NCBI GenBank assembly: GCA_029204225.1 | Contig: CM055100.1 | Location: 27,668,649-27,732,648, forward strand | Direction of reading: 5' to 3' | Source of the DNA: Diphasiastrum complanatum | Taxonomy: Eukaryota > Streptophyta > Lycopodiopsida > Lycopodiales > Lycopodiaceae | DNA: 64,000 nucleotides | Shown here: positions 52,572 to 64,000 of the stretch, one piece after another | Numbering within the stretch: the first letter of the stretch is position 1 | How the letters are laid out: every line of letters starts with the position of its first letter | Program-made: the position numbers and the translations under genes | Notes under the pieces: generated by a model | Told to the model about the DNA's origin: nothing | Database searches by the model: none | What the model saw: only the letters and a program-made list of their open reading frames with translations

Positions 52572-52755
52572 AGTTCTGTAGTATAATGGTAGTGTGTCCC
52601 GCTTTGGCAGAGATTATGTTTATCACAGGGTCTGCTTGACAAGGGACTCAATCACGGGTTCTATTATGTAGTATAATGGTAAATATTTGGTGATGTACCC
52701 CGCTTGTCAATTGGCATATTTTTGACCTGATCTCGATTCTTTACTGGCAATGGAA
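52572..52755 (+). pseudogene. two tandem tRNA-Asp-like relics
   Basis: TAGTATAATGGTA occurs at 52579 and 52669. In plant tRNA-Asp(GUC) the A box is TAGTATAGTGGTAAGTAT. Copy 1 continues in register with GTCCCGC, as in the anticodon stem. Copy 2 has TAAATAT, an 11-base insertion, then CCCCGCTTGTCA (52698-52709), nearly the tRNA-Asp anticodon arm, and ends CTGGCAATGG, close to the tRNA end. Both have lost stem pairing and a good B box, so they are not functional tRNA genes. Pseudogenes or tRNA-derived SINE heads are possible. Confidence 0.6.
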
Positions 52756-52759
52756 GCTC

Positions 52760-53600
52760 AACTTGGATATAGGATCTATCAGAACTCGATTCCTACTTTC
52801 TACAAACGGTTTCAAATATTTCTTTATTTTTACAACCTGCAAATTATTACTAAACTAATCTATTCAGAAAATAGAGAATTAAACTAATTCTATTCCTACA
52901 CAGAATCAACAACACAATATCCAAACTTGAAACACAAATCCTACAAAGTGCTTGTTACAAATGTCACTCAATATTTGTAAGAAACACTCCTCGGGGAGTC
53001 AAGAACAAGGAAACATCTGATTAGAATGGAATGGTGGATCAATCTCCAAGTCATGCACATCTACCTGACACTAATCCCAAACCAATTCTTAAGAGAGAAG
53101 AAAAAACAACAAACACATTCATACATCAATACCCAGACTAAATGCATGAAGATGGAGCATGAAAGAGAATGCAGTTTGAAGGATCTTCATTAAACATGTC
53201 AACAGCATTACAATACACAACACATGCTATGGAACTCATGGAGGAGGCCTCTATCTATACCAATGAGTTGGTGAATCCAATTTTATAGTAGTTTGTATTT
53301 CACCTCTTACAACTGAGTGAACCCCAATCTATAAAGATTTGGGTTCCACTTCTTGATAATAGGAGGCCTCTTTATTAAAAACATAACTTAAGTTGAGAGA
53401 GTCTTAATTACTAGTTCTCACATGGTATTCCATCTCTTGGGAATTGCCATGGGGCTCACAGTATATTTTAGCCTAGCACTAATTATCGTGCTCTTAGCTC
53501 GGCTCTCAATTTCATCTCTATTGAAACCCTTTTGAGTAGAGAGGTTTTGCATCAACTTATTGAGGCATGGCATCTGCTAACACTAACTATTGAGGTCCGG
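52760..53600. other. unique-looking DNA, no gene
   Basis: Only short open frames were seen, with no LTR ends or pol motifs. From about 53450 the text resembles decayed LTR or leader sequence. A 30-base piece of gypsy RNase H coding sequence (TTTCTTGCTTTCAAATGC...) sits at 53607-53636. Confidence 0.4.
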
Positions 53601-53638
53601 TATATTTCTTGCTTTCAAATGCTATCGGCCTATCATAA

Positions 53639-54020
53639 CTTGAGAGGGCCTAAGGTACTCCAAATTAGGACATGTGGAGTAGTATATGGTTTGTGATGGT
53701 TATATGCATGGTGATTGGCTATTAATAGCAATTTGGGGTTATGCATAGTATGTTATGCATAGACTCCCGTTGGGGCATATATATTCCAATGGAAACTAGC
53801 CCTCTCTTATTATTGACTTTGCAACTTTGGATACTTGTCTATTCTCTCTCACTACATACTAACACCTCATGGCTTGAGGATGAAGCTTTTGGTTACTAAT
53901 CAAAGGCTTCTTCTTGGTTGGGTGGTTTGGCTCCATAATGTCCAATTAAGTGTCCTTGGAAGAAGACTCCTTGGGTGGGGACTTCACAACTTGGGTGATA
54001 GTGTAAACCACAACTTCAGT
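53639..54020 (+). repeat. gypsy-type LTR with adjacent primer site
   Basis: It shares GAGAGGGCCTAAGGTACTCC-like, TTGGTTGGGTGGTTTGGCTCC and CATATATATTCC (TATA-like) features with the family at 37796 and 60645. TGGTATCAAAGC at 54021-54032 follows, an initiator tRNA-Met-type primer site, so this is an LTR joined to its internal leader. No gag follows. Confidence 0.65.
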
Positions 54021-54511
54021 TGGTATCAAAGCTTGTGGAGAGCTAGATTTGAGGTGAGAAAGTCCCTCACCATAGCTCAAAAGGAAGATTACCATAATAT
54101 AAAATTTGTTCACTTGAAAAGTTAGTGAGAGATCACTATTTAGTACATGGAAAGACTTTATAGAGAGCTTAGAGGAGGCCATGTAGAGCATCATGAATGA
54201 TGAAAAAAATTATAGATTATTTTTCTAGTTTACATGAGCTTTTGGGTCATTTTTTTAAGTGCAATTGAAGTAGCGTTACATCCATGTCCTATACGAAGGA
54301 TTCAATATAGTCTTTGACATGGATTTTTGGTACTCCAATTTTACGAGACTATTTGTTAAGCCACGTCGTTCTGGACTAGGCCAATAATGTAATTAATAAG
54401 CTTTTGAGGGTCGAGATGCTCTAATTGGATCTATGGAGCTACTGCATAGTGATTGACAACTTTTTGTGCAAGAATAGGAGATCAAGTTGCTTTTGCATGA
54501 TCTTGGAGTAT

Positions 54512-54815
54512 CGAGGGAATATTTCTTAGCTTTTGGGATCTATATCTTTGTAGGAACTCGCGCATCTCATCATTCATTTTTCTGTTTCCAAAAGCCAAGA
54601 TCCTCTCTTCTCCTACACTCAGTCACCGTGGCTCGAGGGTGGAGCGGTTAGGGACTTGACTAGAGGAAATATTCCTCAACTTTTGGGGTCTATATCTTTG
54701 TAGGAACTCACCCATCTTCTCGTTCATTTTTTTGTTTCCAAGAGCCAGGATCCTCTTCTGTCTTGCACTCAGTCATTGTGGCTCAGGGGTGAAGAGGTTA
54801 GGGACTTGAATTTCC
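54512..54815 (+). repeat. tandem duplication of about 152 bp
   Basis: 54512-54663 and 54664-54815 are two copies of one unit: GATCTATATCTTTGTAGGAA, CATTTTTCTGTTTCCAAAAG and GTGGAGCGGTTAGGGACTTG in the first have close counterparts in the second. The unit ends with LTR-family words, and TTGGTTGGGTGGTTTTGATCC follows at about 54823. This is a duplicated LTR interior. Confidence 0.8.
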
Positions 54816-54879
54816 ATTTCTTGTTGGTTGGGTGGTTTTGATCCACAAGTGAACTGTCATTCACCCAAATTTCTATAGA

Positions 54880-56870
54880 TCTATGTCTTTCGTTGAGAGG
54901 AAAGTGTGAAACAAATTCTCATTTTGGTCGTATTTGGAAAATGTTTAGACTGAAAAAAATGAGGATGGAATAGAGATTAACTCACAGGGAGATCATGCTG
55001 ATAAGAAGATTGTGGAACATTAGGCGAAGTATGGGCTCAAAATGGGCCCTTTGTAATTGTTGACTTTCCACCGTTTAAATTTTCAAATAGACCAATAACA
55101 TTCATCCATGTGTAAAGTACTGTTACAATGATTGACAGCCTAAATTTTTCAATCTTTTCCACTTATAGTTTTGTGTTTTTGAAATTCTTGCCGGGCAATG
55201 AAAAACCATTTTATTAAGTAGTAGTTGATGCCAGTATGTCTTTTCGTCGCTGCCCACAAAGCATACTTCTATGGTTAAATTGTGTCGGAGAAAACCGAAA
55301 AAACAGGATTTAACTCCATTTACTGGGAGTACTCATACTTCAGAGCTAAGTGGCAAAATAGCATAGTACCAAGGAATCAAATCCTCTAAATGGGTACATG
55401 CCTAAGAACTGTACGACTCCCTCCGTTTTGTCAAGATCGGTTTCAAAAAAATTATCCACCGGAACACGATTAATATTGTTTGACCACGAATACAATGGTA
55501 CTCAAGTTCCACTAATTCTAGGCTTACATTGTTGAAAGCCAAATGCCAAGTTGATAAGAGCGAAATGACATGCATATTGTTCCTGGAGAAAGAAAATCCA
55601 AATTTCTTACAATATACAAGACCAAGGTTACACGAGCACCAAGAAACCCAAGTTCCTCTAACAGGGTGCTAGTAACTTAAAATTCCTGAGTTAATACTGG
55701 AGAATCAACTTTTTAAGTTACAAACGTCAAACCCAGTTGATCCTTACATAATTGTCATGCAACAATCCATGCAATTACAAAATTGCTGATTGCCCTCAAG
55801 CTCCAACTCAACCTTACATGTGCATGCCAAAAGCCCTAAAATAAAGTTTTTAAATAAAACAAAAAAGGCCATGGGTCTCAACAAACCCTAAGGTTTCCTT
55901 ATCAAAAACAACCCTCCTGGCGGCTACAGCCGCAATGGTCTGGTTCTTTCCCGAAGCAGGTTGCTCGACCCCCTCCTTCACCTTTACACAGCTCAACCAT
56001 CACAATCAAAAGAGAGAGAGAGGTGCTCCCAGCCGTAACCATCCTGAGAGAGTGAACTCTGCAGCTGGATCGGAAAGAAACAGGGAAGCGAAAGATAACC
56101 CAAGGGAAGTCACACTCCACAACACCAAAGCAAAAGAGGTTCTTTTGGATCCAACCGACCACCTGCAAGCATGAAGCAACCGTGAATCCACAACACCCGC
56201 TGCCCCCAGCGCAAATTCGCTTCATTATTACCCAGTCTACAGTTCCACTACTGGTCCCGCTCAACTATTTGATCCACAATCAATTTCTGACAGCTCTCAA
56301 AAGCATGCAGGTTAGGAGTCAAAAATCATTTGCAGGACAGGAACCACAAATAATGGGTTGCTGACAGCAGTCTATCCATTGTTGAATCCAAAACTGAAGT
56401 TTCCTACACAAATAACTTGCCTTTCATATTGTCACCATTTCTGAAACGAGAGAGACGAATTGGAAAGGACTGTAATTTGTTTCATGTTGTTTACCAACAG
56501 GGTTACTTTCCTCAATCAAGATTTCAAACCTCTCAACTACTCCAAAGGACTACGATCTTCTCCCTACTTCTAACAAAAAGTACGACTTTCCGCATCATAA
56601 TTTCTTTTACAGGGAATAGTTAACTTTCATGGCAGGCAGTTAAAATCCACAATTGTGCTTGTCTTTTTATGCTTATACTAGCGAAAGTACATAACAACAA
56701 TATCCAATCAATGAATTCAGCTTGAGTTCTTTTCAGGAGGATTAAATATGAATCCTCAGCATGCATACTGAAATTCAGATTCAAGATTATCAGGTTCCAA
56801 TAATTTATTCCGGACAGACCGATTTCCAACCAGTCTCTCCATAAACTCTCCATAAACTCTCCAGAACTAA
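54880..56870. other. unique-looking DNA with a GC-richer island
   Basis: No retroelement motif was found. 55910-56260 is clearly GC-richer than its surroundings, and a minus-strand frame of 120 codons (55902-56264) is open there, but its sequence (Cys-, Gly- and Val-rich) shows no known domain. AAACCCTAAGG at about 55884 resembles the telo-box common near plant promoters and UTRs. The island could be a UTR or exon remnant of a host gene. Evidence is weak. Confidence 0.4.
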
Positions 56871-56879
56871 TCATGCATC

Positions 56880-58110
56880 TAAATTGCGCACATCAATCTG
56901 GATTTTATGGAACTGTTCAAACCACACAAAAGCAGATTTACATGTGCAGAACTTCTACATCAAATGAAATCTTCCACAAGGCTCTTCTTTATGCTTTCAA
57001 CCGTTCCACCTAATCAAGCACTCAAAGATAAAACAATTTCTCAATTGTTTATCTTTGGTATTCTTTTAGGATCCAAAGATACACCTAGTGATAAATCCTT
57101 CAAATGGGTAAGATCTTCATTAAAACAAACTAAATAATCACCTTCATGTAAACTTGATTTCAACTGGCTTACATGAAACACTTGATTCTTATCTTGAAGA
57201 TCAAGTTCGTAAGCTAAAGAACCAATATTTTTTAAATCTGAAACGATTCACAATATTTGGTAGACAACTTATAATACTTCCCTGTACGCATAGTCCTAGA
57301 ATCTTTTGGAATTGTAAGATATATCCAATCGTCACCTCTAAAATCTCTGGGAGATCTCTTAAGATCGGCATGGTGCTTAGCTCTATGTTGAGCACTATGG
57401 ATACAAGCACGTGCCACTTACAACATTTCTTGCATATCATGCAAGAAATCCGCAACTTTCTGGATCTTAATAGATTTTGTCTCCACATTCACAAAAATTT
57501 AGGCTGAAAACCATACATTAGCATAAATGGACTATAAATTGTAGCAAAATGTTTTCTACTATTGTAAGAAATTCAATTAAAGAAATATAATCTTTTCACT
57601 GAGACTGCCCGTGAGAAACATATGTCCTCAACATATTCTCCATAGTTTGATTAGTTCTCTCAGTTTGTCCATCCTATTCAAGGTTTCTAGCTTATGGAAT
57701 ACAACTGACCAACTGTAAATTTAGAATCTCTATCACTAACAATACCACTTGGCAGTCCATAAAGCCTAAATAATCTTTCAACAAATATTTGGGCTAAATT
57801 TGTAACCTTTGTAGTTGACTTTATTGGTATGAATGCAAATAACCTAGTTAATCTATCCACTACAACCCAAATAGAATCATTATGACGTCGGGTATTTGGA
57901 AGTCCAACTACAAAATCCATAGATATGTTTTCTCATCATTTTTGAGAGATATCTAAGGGATGTAAAAACCCTCCAACCTTGAGGCGTCTACTTTGGCTAG
58001 CTGACAAGGTTTACATTTAATCACATAAGACTTGACAAATAGCGTGAGTTTTGGCCAATAAACTCTCTTCTGACCAAGTCCAAAATCTTGTGTATACCTC
58101 GATGACATTC
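56880..58110 (-). pseudogene. Ty3/gypsy (chromovirus-like) integrase fragment
   Basis: On the minus strand from 58110: the end of the zinc site (KCKPCQLAK), then the integrase core MDFVVGLPNTRRHNDSIWVV (first Asp, about 57918), DRLTRLFAFIPIKST and SDRDSKF (second Asp, about 57730). Broken pieces follow, with LRTYVSHGQSQ, then HVSQLKSSLHEGDYLV near 57160, the fold before the chromodomain in plant chromoviruses. Residual chromodomain-like sequence (GGTVESIKKSLVEDF) extends to about 56890. Many stops interrupt it. Confidence 0.85.
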
Positions 58111-58131
58111 ATAAAGAATTTTCTTCTTTAA

Positions 58132-58630
58132 TCAGTACATTGAAATGTGAAACTGAGTACACCATAAGAAAGAGGATATCAAGAGCTTTCAACGCATACC
58201 ATATTGTCAGAGTTTTGTCCAGAAACAAGAAAGTTATAGCTGTTAGAAAAATGGGATATCCAATCAGCGTGCTCGAGTACGTTTACAAAGTTGCAAATGT
58301 ACTCGGGCACGTTAATTAGATATCTCAATCCTAATTAGCTATAACTTTTGATCAGTGCATCTAAATGTGAAACCGGGCACACCATAAGAAAGAGGATGCC
58401 AAGAGCTTTCCAATGCATACCGTCTTGTCATGGTTATTTCATATAACAAATGTACTTGGTCGCGGTAATTAGATATCCCATTTTTCTAGCAACTATAACT
58501 TTCTTGTTTCTAGGCAGAACCATGACAATATGGTATGCACTGGAAAACCATGACAATATGGTATGCGTTGGAAAGCTCTTGGTGTCTTCTTTCTTATGGT
58601 GTACTCAGTTTCACATTTCAATGTACTGAT
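58132..58630. repeat. large interrupted palindrome
   Basis: 58132-58260 (from ATCAGTACATTGAAATGTG to AAAAATGGGATATC) is the reverse complement of 58472-58630 with few mismatches; the right arm has an extra internal duplication of about 30 bp (ACCATGACAATATGGTATGC twice). The loop holds a second hairpin centred near 58290 (GTGCTCGAGTAC/GTACTCGGGCAC) and another partial copy of the arm at 58339-58425. The whole block could fold as one long hairpin. Confidence 0.85.
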
Positions 58631-58679
58631 CAACGATTATAGCTAATCAGGATATGACTCCTTACAACAAATCGGTAGA

Positions 58680-60640
58680 ACATCGATCAGTTGGTTATTG
58701 TAGTTTTGATGATTTTGGTCATTAAAATTGAACAAGCCAAAGCTTTTGAGATACTTGTTAAATAATTGGAGGTAATTTTTTATTCAACAAAATTATTTGG
58801 AGTGAATACATTGTAGAAAGTACCCAAATCCAAATGTTATTTCCCATTAATTACAGATAACTTTAACGAAGTAATTCTCAAGCCAGTAAGTAAAAAGAGA
58901 GAACAGTCCAATTTTATTGGAAAAATCGTAATAATAGGAATTAACAAAAAACAAATTTCATTTCCAGTTAAATTATATGGTGAATTATATTCAAAAGATC
59001 ATGCTATTAGTATTTTCATACTGGTATATCAATTATTCAGTCCAGGTATATAATAGAAATAAAATTGTTTCAAACTTTTTTCCTACAGTAATTAATTTTA
59101 AACATTTACTAATGTTGTTACATCTTCTTAGTACCTAAGCTGAAATAGATTTTTAGGGAACTAGAAATTCTAAGGAGGGAAGAAGAGTAGACATCAGTGG
59201 TAGTAAGTGTGAATGGGAAATGCATTTCGTAGTTAGGATTTTGGTAATCCGAGTAAATCATTGCTTAATACCGGATATTGATTTCCTGAATTGAATTCAT
59301 AACTAATATCTTTGTAACCATTGAGTTATCCGCAGTTTTGGATGTCATTTGTGATGTTAGAAGTAGAATCTAGTACATGGATTACATTGGATCCGTTAAT
59401 TGATAGAAGCTTGTCCCTAGAGTTAATGCTCTTGGATCCAGGGGGATTCGAAGCTTATCATTAACCAGAAAGAATCAGAATATAATATTAAATCATGTTA
59501 ATTCTTCTGTTTAGATCACAAAATCAGGTGTGGATTGTGGTATCCATTTGATAGACATGCAAGTCATCCAAATAAATGGATTCTCCAGTGTTGAGAGCAA
59601 GAGATAATATCCTATATGGATTATAGGACAACTAGATGATCAATGAATCTCTAGAATATCAGATAAGGTGGTCAAGGGTTTTCTGGAAGGAAAAGATGAT
59701 GGTATGGAACATCAATAATTTTGGAAAGAGAATTCTAGGTTTGTAAAGATCTGGTGATCAATGTTGTGTTTCGTACCTAGTCGCGATATGCAAAAAAGAA
59801 AATGTGGAGTATTTTGGAAAATTTTGAGGTTTAATCTAGATCCCAATGTGGTATCTCATTATTTTCAAAATCAGAGGCCCGCAAATCTATTTTTCGCTTT
59901 CTTAATTAATCCTTTACTTCTTAGTAATTTCTCAAATATAAGACATCAAACTAATTTATATGAATTCTTTCCAGCATGAAGTTATTCTTTTGAAAGACTG
60001 TTATGTCATATAAATTACTACTTGAGTGAATAGACTTGGAATTCAAATAAAGTGTTTCGATTTCTTAAACCTAGAATATCTCTTTGTGCATAAATAGGTT
60101 TCAATAGAATGATTGTACTGTCACTCGGGTTGAAAATATTTGAAGGAAAAGTCCTGTTTGTAATAGAGTGAATCCTTTAGTGAAAGCACTTACTACTGAC
60201 TTTTCTTGGATTTAGATATTTTTATATATCATCTTTCTAGCTAACTTTTATTGAAATTTTTAATCTCTTTAAAAGGAGGGGTGAAGTGGTGGGATAAAAT
60301 TCTATTAGGGAATCTGGAGGTTGCATAGTTTTTGAAAGAGAACCAACTGTGGTATAGAAATGAGATTTGGTCTGAAAGTAATTTCGGATAGATTCAGAGT
60401 AAGATACCTAATTGGAACTTTTCGAATAAGAGAAATTCTCTAGGAATTGTGTGGACAATCTAGATCTAGAAAAAGTTTGAAATTTGAATCATTATCTATA
60501 AGTAGTGTTAGTTTGAGTCTATTCCTTAACCAAGGAATGCACTATCCCAAGAATACTGTATATCCAATGCACATAATTTTCACTGATGAATCATCATGAT
60601 TCACTAACCATGCGTCTTACAAGTAATATAATTCATAATA
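58680..60640. other. AT-rich DNA upstream of an LTR, no gene
   Basis: No gene was seen. It precedes the LTR copy at 60645 as 37540-37795 precedes the copy at 37796, and is similar in composition, so it may be non-coding gypsy DNA. The longest frame (59761-59979) has no recognised motif. Confidence 0.4.
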
Positions 60641-60644
60641 TGGT

Positions 60645-61082
60645 AGACCGGCCCTCCAGTGTTCAAGATTATTGGTCACGCTGTGATTTAATTCCATGTC
60701 AAGGCCTATTTGTGACTAATTACCTTGAGAGGACCCAGACACTCTAATTGAGACATATGGAGTATTGCATGTTTGTGTGACGGATATAGGCAGGAGGACT
60801 ACATGAAGAGATGTGATCTATTTATAGTTGACCTGCATGGGGATTGCATGGTTTCATGCATAGGACTCTACTCTATATATAATGAGGTGGGGATTCTCCC
60901 ATCAACATATTGGGTTTAGGTTACCAGTTTCTCTCTTCTCCTCTTGCTTCACATGGCATGGCTTGGGGGCTAGATCCAGGTTTGATCTAGGATTGGTTGG
61001 GCGGTTTGGCTCCATTGTCACTCTTATTGTGTTCTCCTATCCTCATCTTAGGAGTTTTCCTTTAGGGTCCTTACAATAACCT
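60645..61082 (+). repeat. gypsy-type LTR, second full copy
   Basis: It matches 37796-38266 along its whole length in the same orientation with scattered substitutions and small deletions, ending TAGGGTCCTTACAATAACC. A copia fragment in the opposite strand follows directly, so the internal part of its element is missing. Confidence 0.8.
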
Positions 61083-61089
61083 CAGAGGT

Positions 61090-61860
61090 GGTGTCCATTA
61101 AAGACAATAGCCATAGCCAACCTCCATATATTTGATATTTGAATGCTCCAATTTCTTCTCTTTAGAAACAAGCTCACCTTTGGCTTCCATCACATCCAAA
61201 TTGTGATTAGATCTCATACAAACATCAAGTTTGAAAAGCCTACCATCTCTAATCCCTTTGGCAATGACATTTCCTCTCTTGATGTTAAAGCAAGTATTGC
61301 TATCAAACTTGAAATTACATCCATTGTCAATCAATTGACTTGCGCTCAACAAATTCCTAAACATTGAAGGAATATACAAGACATCTTGAAGCTTTGCTCT
61401 CCTTCTTGACTCAAGCCAAATAGGAATGGTTCCTATCTTGTGAATCTCACATTTAACACCATTTGCAACAAGAATAGACTTCTTAGAGCTTGAACATGAT
61501 GAAAATGAAGAGAGTACTTCCTTTGTCTTGCCAATATGATATTACCCCACTATCAATCTACCAAGGATCTTCCTCCATAGAAATTGATGACGTACACATG
61601 GATGTCATGAGTGACTCCTCTTCAAGGAAGCCATCTCCCTCTTGGTTGTTGAATCTCACTTGCCTCCTTTAGCACTTCATGGAAAAATGCCTCTTCTCGT
61701 CACAATAATAACACTTGAAAATGGATTTGTCCTTATTGCTATTAGAGATGATGAGACATCATCTTCCTCCATGGATTTTTCCTTCCCCTTGCCTTTGCCT
61801 TTTCCATAAGTGAAAAGTGCCCTCTCTTCACTTTCACTTTGCCCCATCCTTGCAAGCTTG
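61090..61860 (-). pseudogene. Ty1/copia zinc knuckle and protease fragment
   Basis: Minus strand: a Lys/Gly-rich stretch, a zinc knuckle CYYCDEKRHFSMKC (about 61671-61716), a Glu-rich spacer, then protease IDSGVIS (about 61550) preceded by a stop. The protease flap region follows (MYIPSMFRNLLSASQLIDNG, about 61379), and then VIAKGIRDGRLFKL at the start of GAG_pre-integrase. It ends at about 61090 beside the LTR. Stops and a frameshift make it inactive. It is related to, but distinct from, Copia-A (LLSASQLIDNG against LLSVGQLMDNG). Confidence 0.85.
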
Positions 61861-61869
61861 TGCTCTTGC

Positions 61870-62765
61870 CTACCCTATGTTGGATTTCTATCCTCTCCAT
61901 CCCTTATCTCACTACTAATCTAGATTCATTCATTTGTTGTGTATAAATATATGTACAGTCGCATATTCTGCAGGAATTCGCTAGTTTTTCTACAGTCTAT
62001 AGAAATACAAAATATTCGTAGACAATGTTTTTGTCGACACAGTTGAACTATCGATCTGAACATCATCATCTTTACGACAATCATCATCAAATATTAGGCC
62101 ATTATCGAACTATTGGGTAGTCACCATCGACTCTCGACTATTCGTCACACCCAGGTAGAATCTCAAAATGAATCAAATTATGTCCAACAGCAACTGCTAA
62201 CAACTCATGGTGTCTGAATCCTATTTGTAAAAGTATAGATTAAGCATTCTTTTAATCAGATAGCCACGTGTATATATTCAATAACTACTAAGTTATTGAG
62301 TTACATTACTTATTCATCGATCAATCTAACATCTACTCAGAGCACAACTATGCGATCGTTTTCTCTGTTACTACAAGGTATTGTCTCGAGAAGATCAAGT
62401 TGTGTTGTATTGTGTCGAACGCATGTATTCTTTTTTGTTTGATTCGTGATATGCAGGCAAACTGATTTGTGGATTAAATTATTCATGTGACCGATAATTC
62501 ATGTTGATTGTAATGCTCTATGATCTACTCTATTTCTCTTCTGCAATTCTATTACGCTTCCTCAATTAAATCTAAATCAATCCAATTTATGATGTTTATG
62601 GAATCGGTTGTTTCAATCCTAGTGACTTCGAAGCTAGGATCAAGTAGAGCAAACATCGAATTATCGAAGGTGTCTTGAATCCAATAGATGTAGATTCATG
62701 CATCGAGGATAATTGGTTACAGTCAATTTTTCACTTGTCTCCAATAGGTATGCTCCTATTGATGC
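61870..62765. other. LTR-like DNA, no gene
   Basis: TGTGTATAAATATATG near 61939 resembles a TATA region and the stretch has LTR-like composition. No TG...CA ends or matching copy were found. Confidence 0.35.
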
Positions 62766-64000
62766 CGTGATGCGGAAGTGATGAACAAAAAGTTCACACA
62801 TGTGAAGTGACCCTAATAATGACTTCCAAACAACTAGATTTGAACAAGATTCAAAACACTAGCAAGATTTCCTTGATCTAGAATCATACCACACCAAAAT
62901 CTAGTCAATGTGAAAAGTAGATCTCACCAAGATCATTTAAAATTGACATGAAAGATTTGCTTCAAACACATGAAAATCAGACCCAATTTGTTACATACCT
63001 ATGTAACTAGCAATACTTTAGACCCCTATTAGTCCATTTAGTGTTGGGGGATAAATGGCAAGGTACCCTTAGGATTAAGGATATGTGCCCTTGGATAAGG
63101 ACAGGCAAGTGACTATACCTTAGTTGGAGGTAAGGAGTCACGTGACCCTTGGATAAGAGGTACCCTTAATATAAAGGGTAGGTGTCTTAGATTAAGGTAC
63201 TAGTGTCCTTGGTTAAGGACAGGTAGGTGTCTATGCCTTGGATGGGGGTATGGAACCTAGAGAGGTGTTAGAAAGTCATTGGATGACTATTTTTCTAAAC
63301 CTTGGGCCTCAACCTTGAACCATATCACGTTATTGGTCTAGGACCAAAGTACACTTGCACAACTTGGGCAATGGGACCTAGTAGGAGGGCGCCCTTCTAA
63401 AGTGTCCATTGAGTTCCCAACTCCCACAAGAAAGGCATTCAAAGAGTCATAGGTTATGGAAGGAGTCTCTTGACATTCCATAAGCCTATGGAGGCACTTG
63501 GAGATTCTTTAACTCCCCTAGGCTTCTCTCTCTCTCATTGGATGAGCATGGAACTCCATAGTGCATTGGAGAGGTCCATGGGCCATCTATATGAGGGTAG
63601 TAGGGCGCCCATTGTGGGGCGGGGATTTCTCTTGTTTGCTTTGCTTATACTCTAGTGTTGCTACTAGTATGTAGAGTGTTTTCTTATGGTAGTATGCTTA
63701 AGGTTTGGATCTTGCTTATGGTGTGGGACATAAGTAGGGTTTGGATCTTGAGTATGCTATGGAGTGTTGTGGTATGCTTGTGATTTGTTTATGGTTAGCA
63801 AGGGGGTGCTAGATAGGTCTTGCTTGGAGCTTGGATCTAGCTATGGTTGGGTGGTGAATACTTGAGGCCATCTTGTTATCTATCTTTGTGTTTAAAGAGT
63901 AGGGACACAGGTGGAAGAGAGATTCTTGGAGACTTGCAGATCCTTACTTACAGGTGGAGGCATCCTAGCTTGGAGTTGGGGAGCATCTTAAGCTTGTTGG
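62766..64000. other. DNA with short repeats, no gene
   Basis: 63040-63245 contains degenerate units such as CCCTTGGATAAGGACAGG and CCTTGGTTAAGGACAGG. 63690-63790 repeats GGTTTGGATCTTG and TATGCT words. Other parts look LTR-like. Open frames are short and lack motifs. Confidence 0.5.

Overview
This is plant nuclear DNA of about one-third GC that consists almost entirely of LTR retrotransposons in all stages of decay. The evidence for a plant is direct: Ty1/copia elements primed by initiator tRNA-Met, a Ty3/gypsy element primed by tRNA-Asp with an extra ORF after integrase (an Athila/Tat-like layout), GT-AG exon-like blocks with short introns, and a decayed histone H3 gene. I cannot name the species. 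No intact host gene, rRNA or functional tRNA gene was found.

Layout. 1-9.5 kb: AT-rich DNA, two low-complexity arrays enclosed by inverted LTR fragments of one copia family (called Copia-A here), a minus-strand copia fragment, a broken spliced gene (4.5-5.7 kb), a histone H3 pseudogene (6.4-6.7 kb) and two further exon-like relics. 9509-14580: Copia-B, a young non-autonomous copia element with 809-bp LTRs that look identical by eye, TSD CAAAA and one 857-aa ORF with no reverse transcriptase. 14.9-22.7 kb: gypsy pol, then a Copia-A pol whose reverse transcriptase is split by a nested older element, Copia-C (17411-22676). 22.8-23.4 kb: a cassette of hairpins whose stems covary. 23.4-26.5 kb: copia and gypsy gag and RNase H scraps.

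26522-37534: a nearly intact 11-kb gypsy element on the minus strand (1218-bp LTRs with four differences, TSD AAGAT). It has gag with three zinc knuckles, protease, reverse transcriptase, RNase H, integrase and a long coiled-coil ORF after integrase. Its reading frames are broken by one frameshift and three in-frame TGA codons.

37.5-64 kb: a recurring gypsy-type LTR family (37.8 and 60.6 kb, with relatives near 25.4, 53.6 and 54.6 kb), a solo LTR of Copia-B (38558-39293, TSD CTAGT), decayed copia pol (40.4-42.6, 43.3, 49.4-52.2, 61.1-61.9 kb), decayed gypsy pol or gag (44.8-46.5, 46.5-47.6, 56.9-58.1 kb), microsatellites, a tandem tRNA-Asp-like relic (52.6 kb) and a large inverted repeat (58.1-58.6 kb).

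The genes do not form a host pathway. Gag would build the virus-like particle, protease would cut the polyprotein, reverse transcriptase/RNase H would copy RNA primed by the tRNA at the PBS, and integrase would insert the cDNA. Only the 26.5-37.5 kb element retains all of these, in broken frames. Copia-B must borrow enzymes from relatives.
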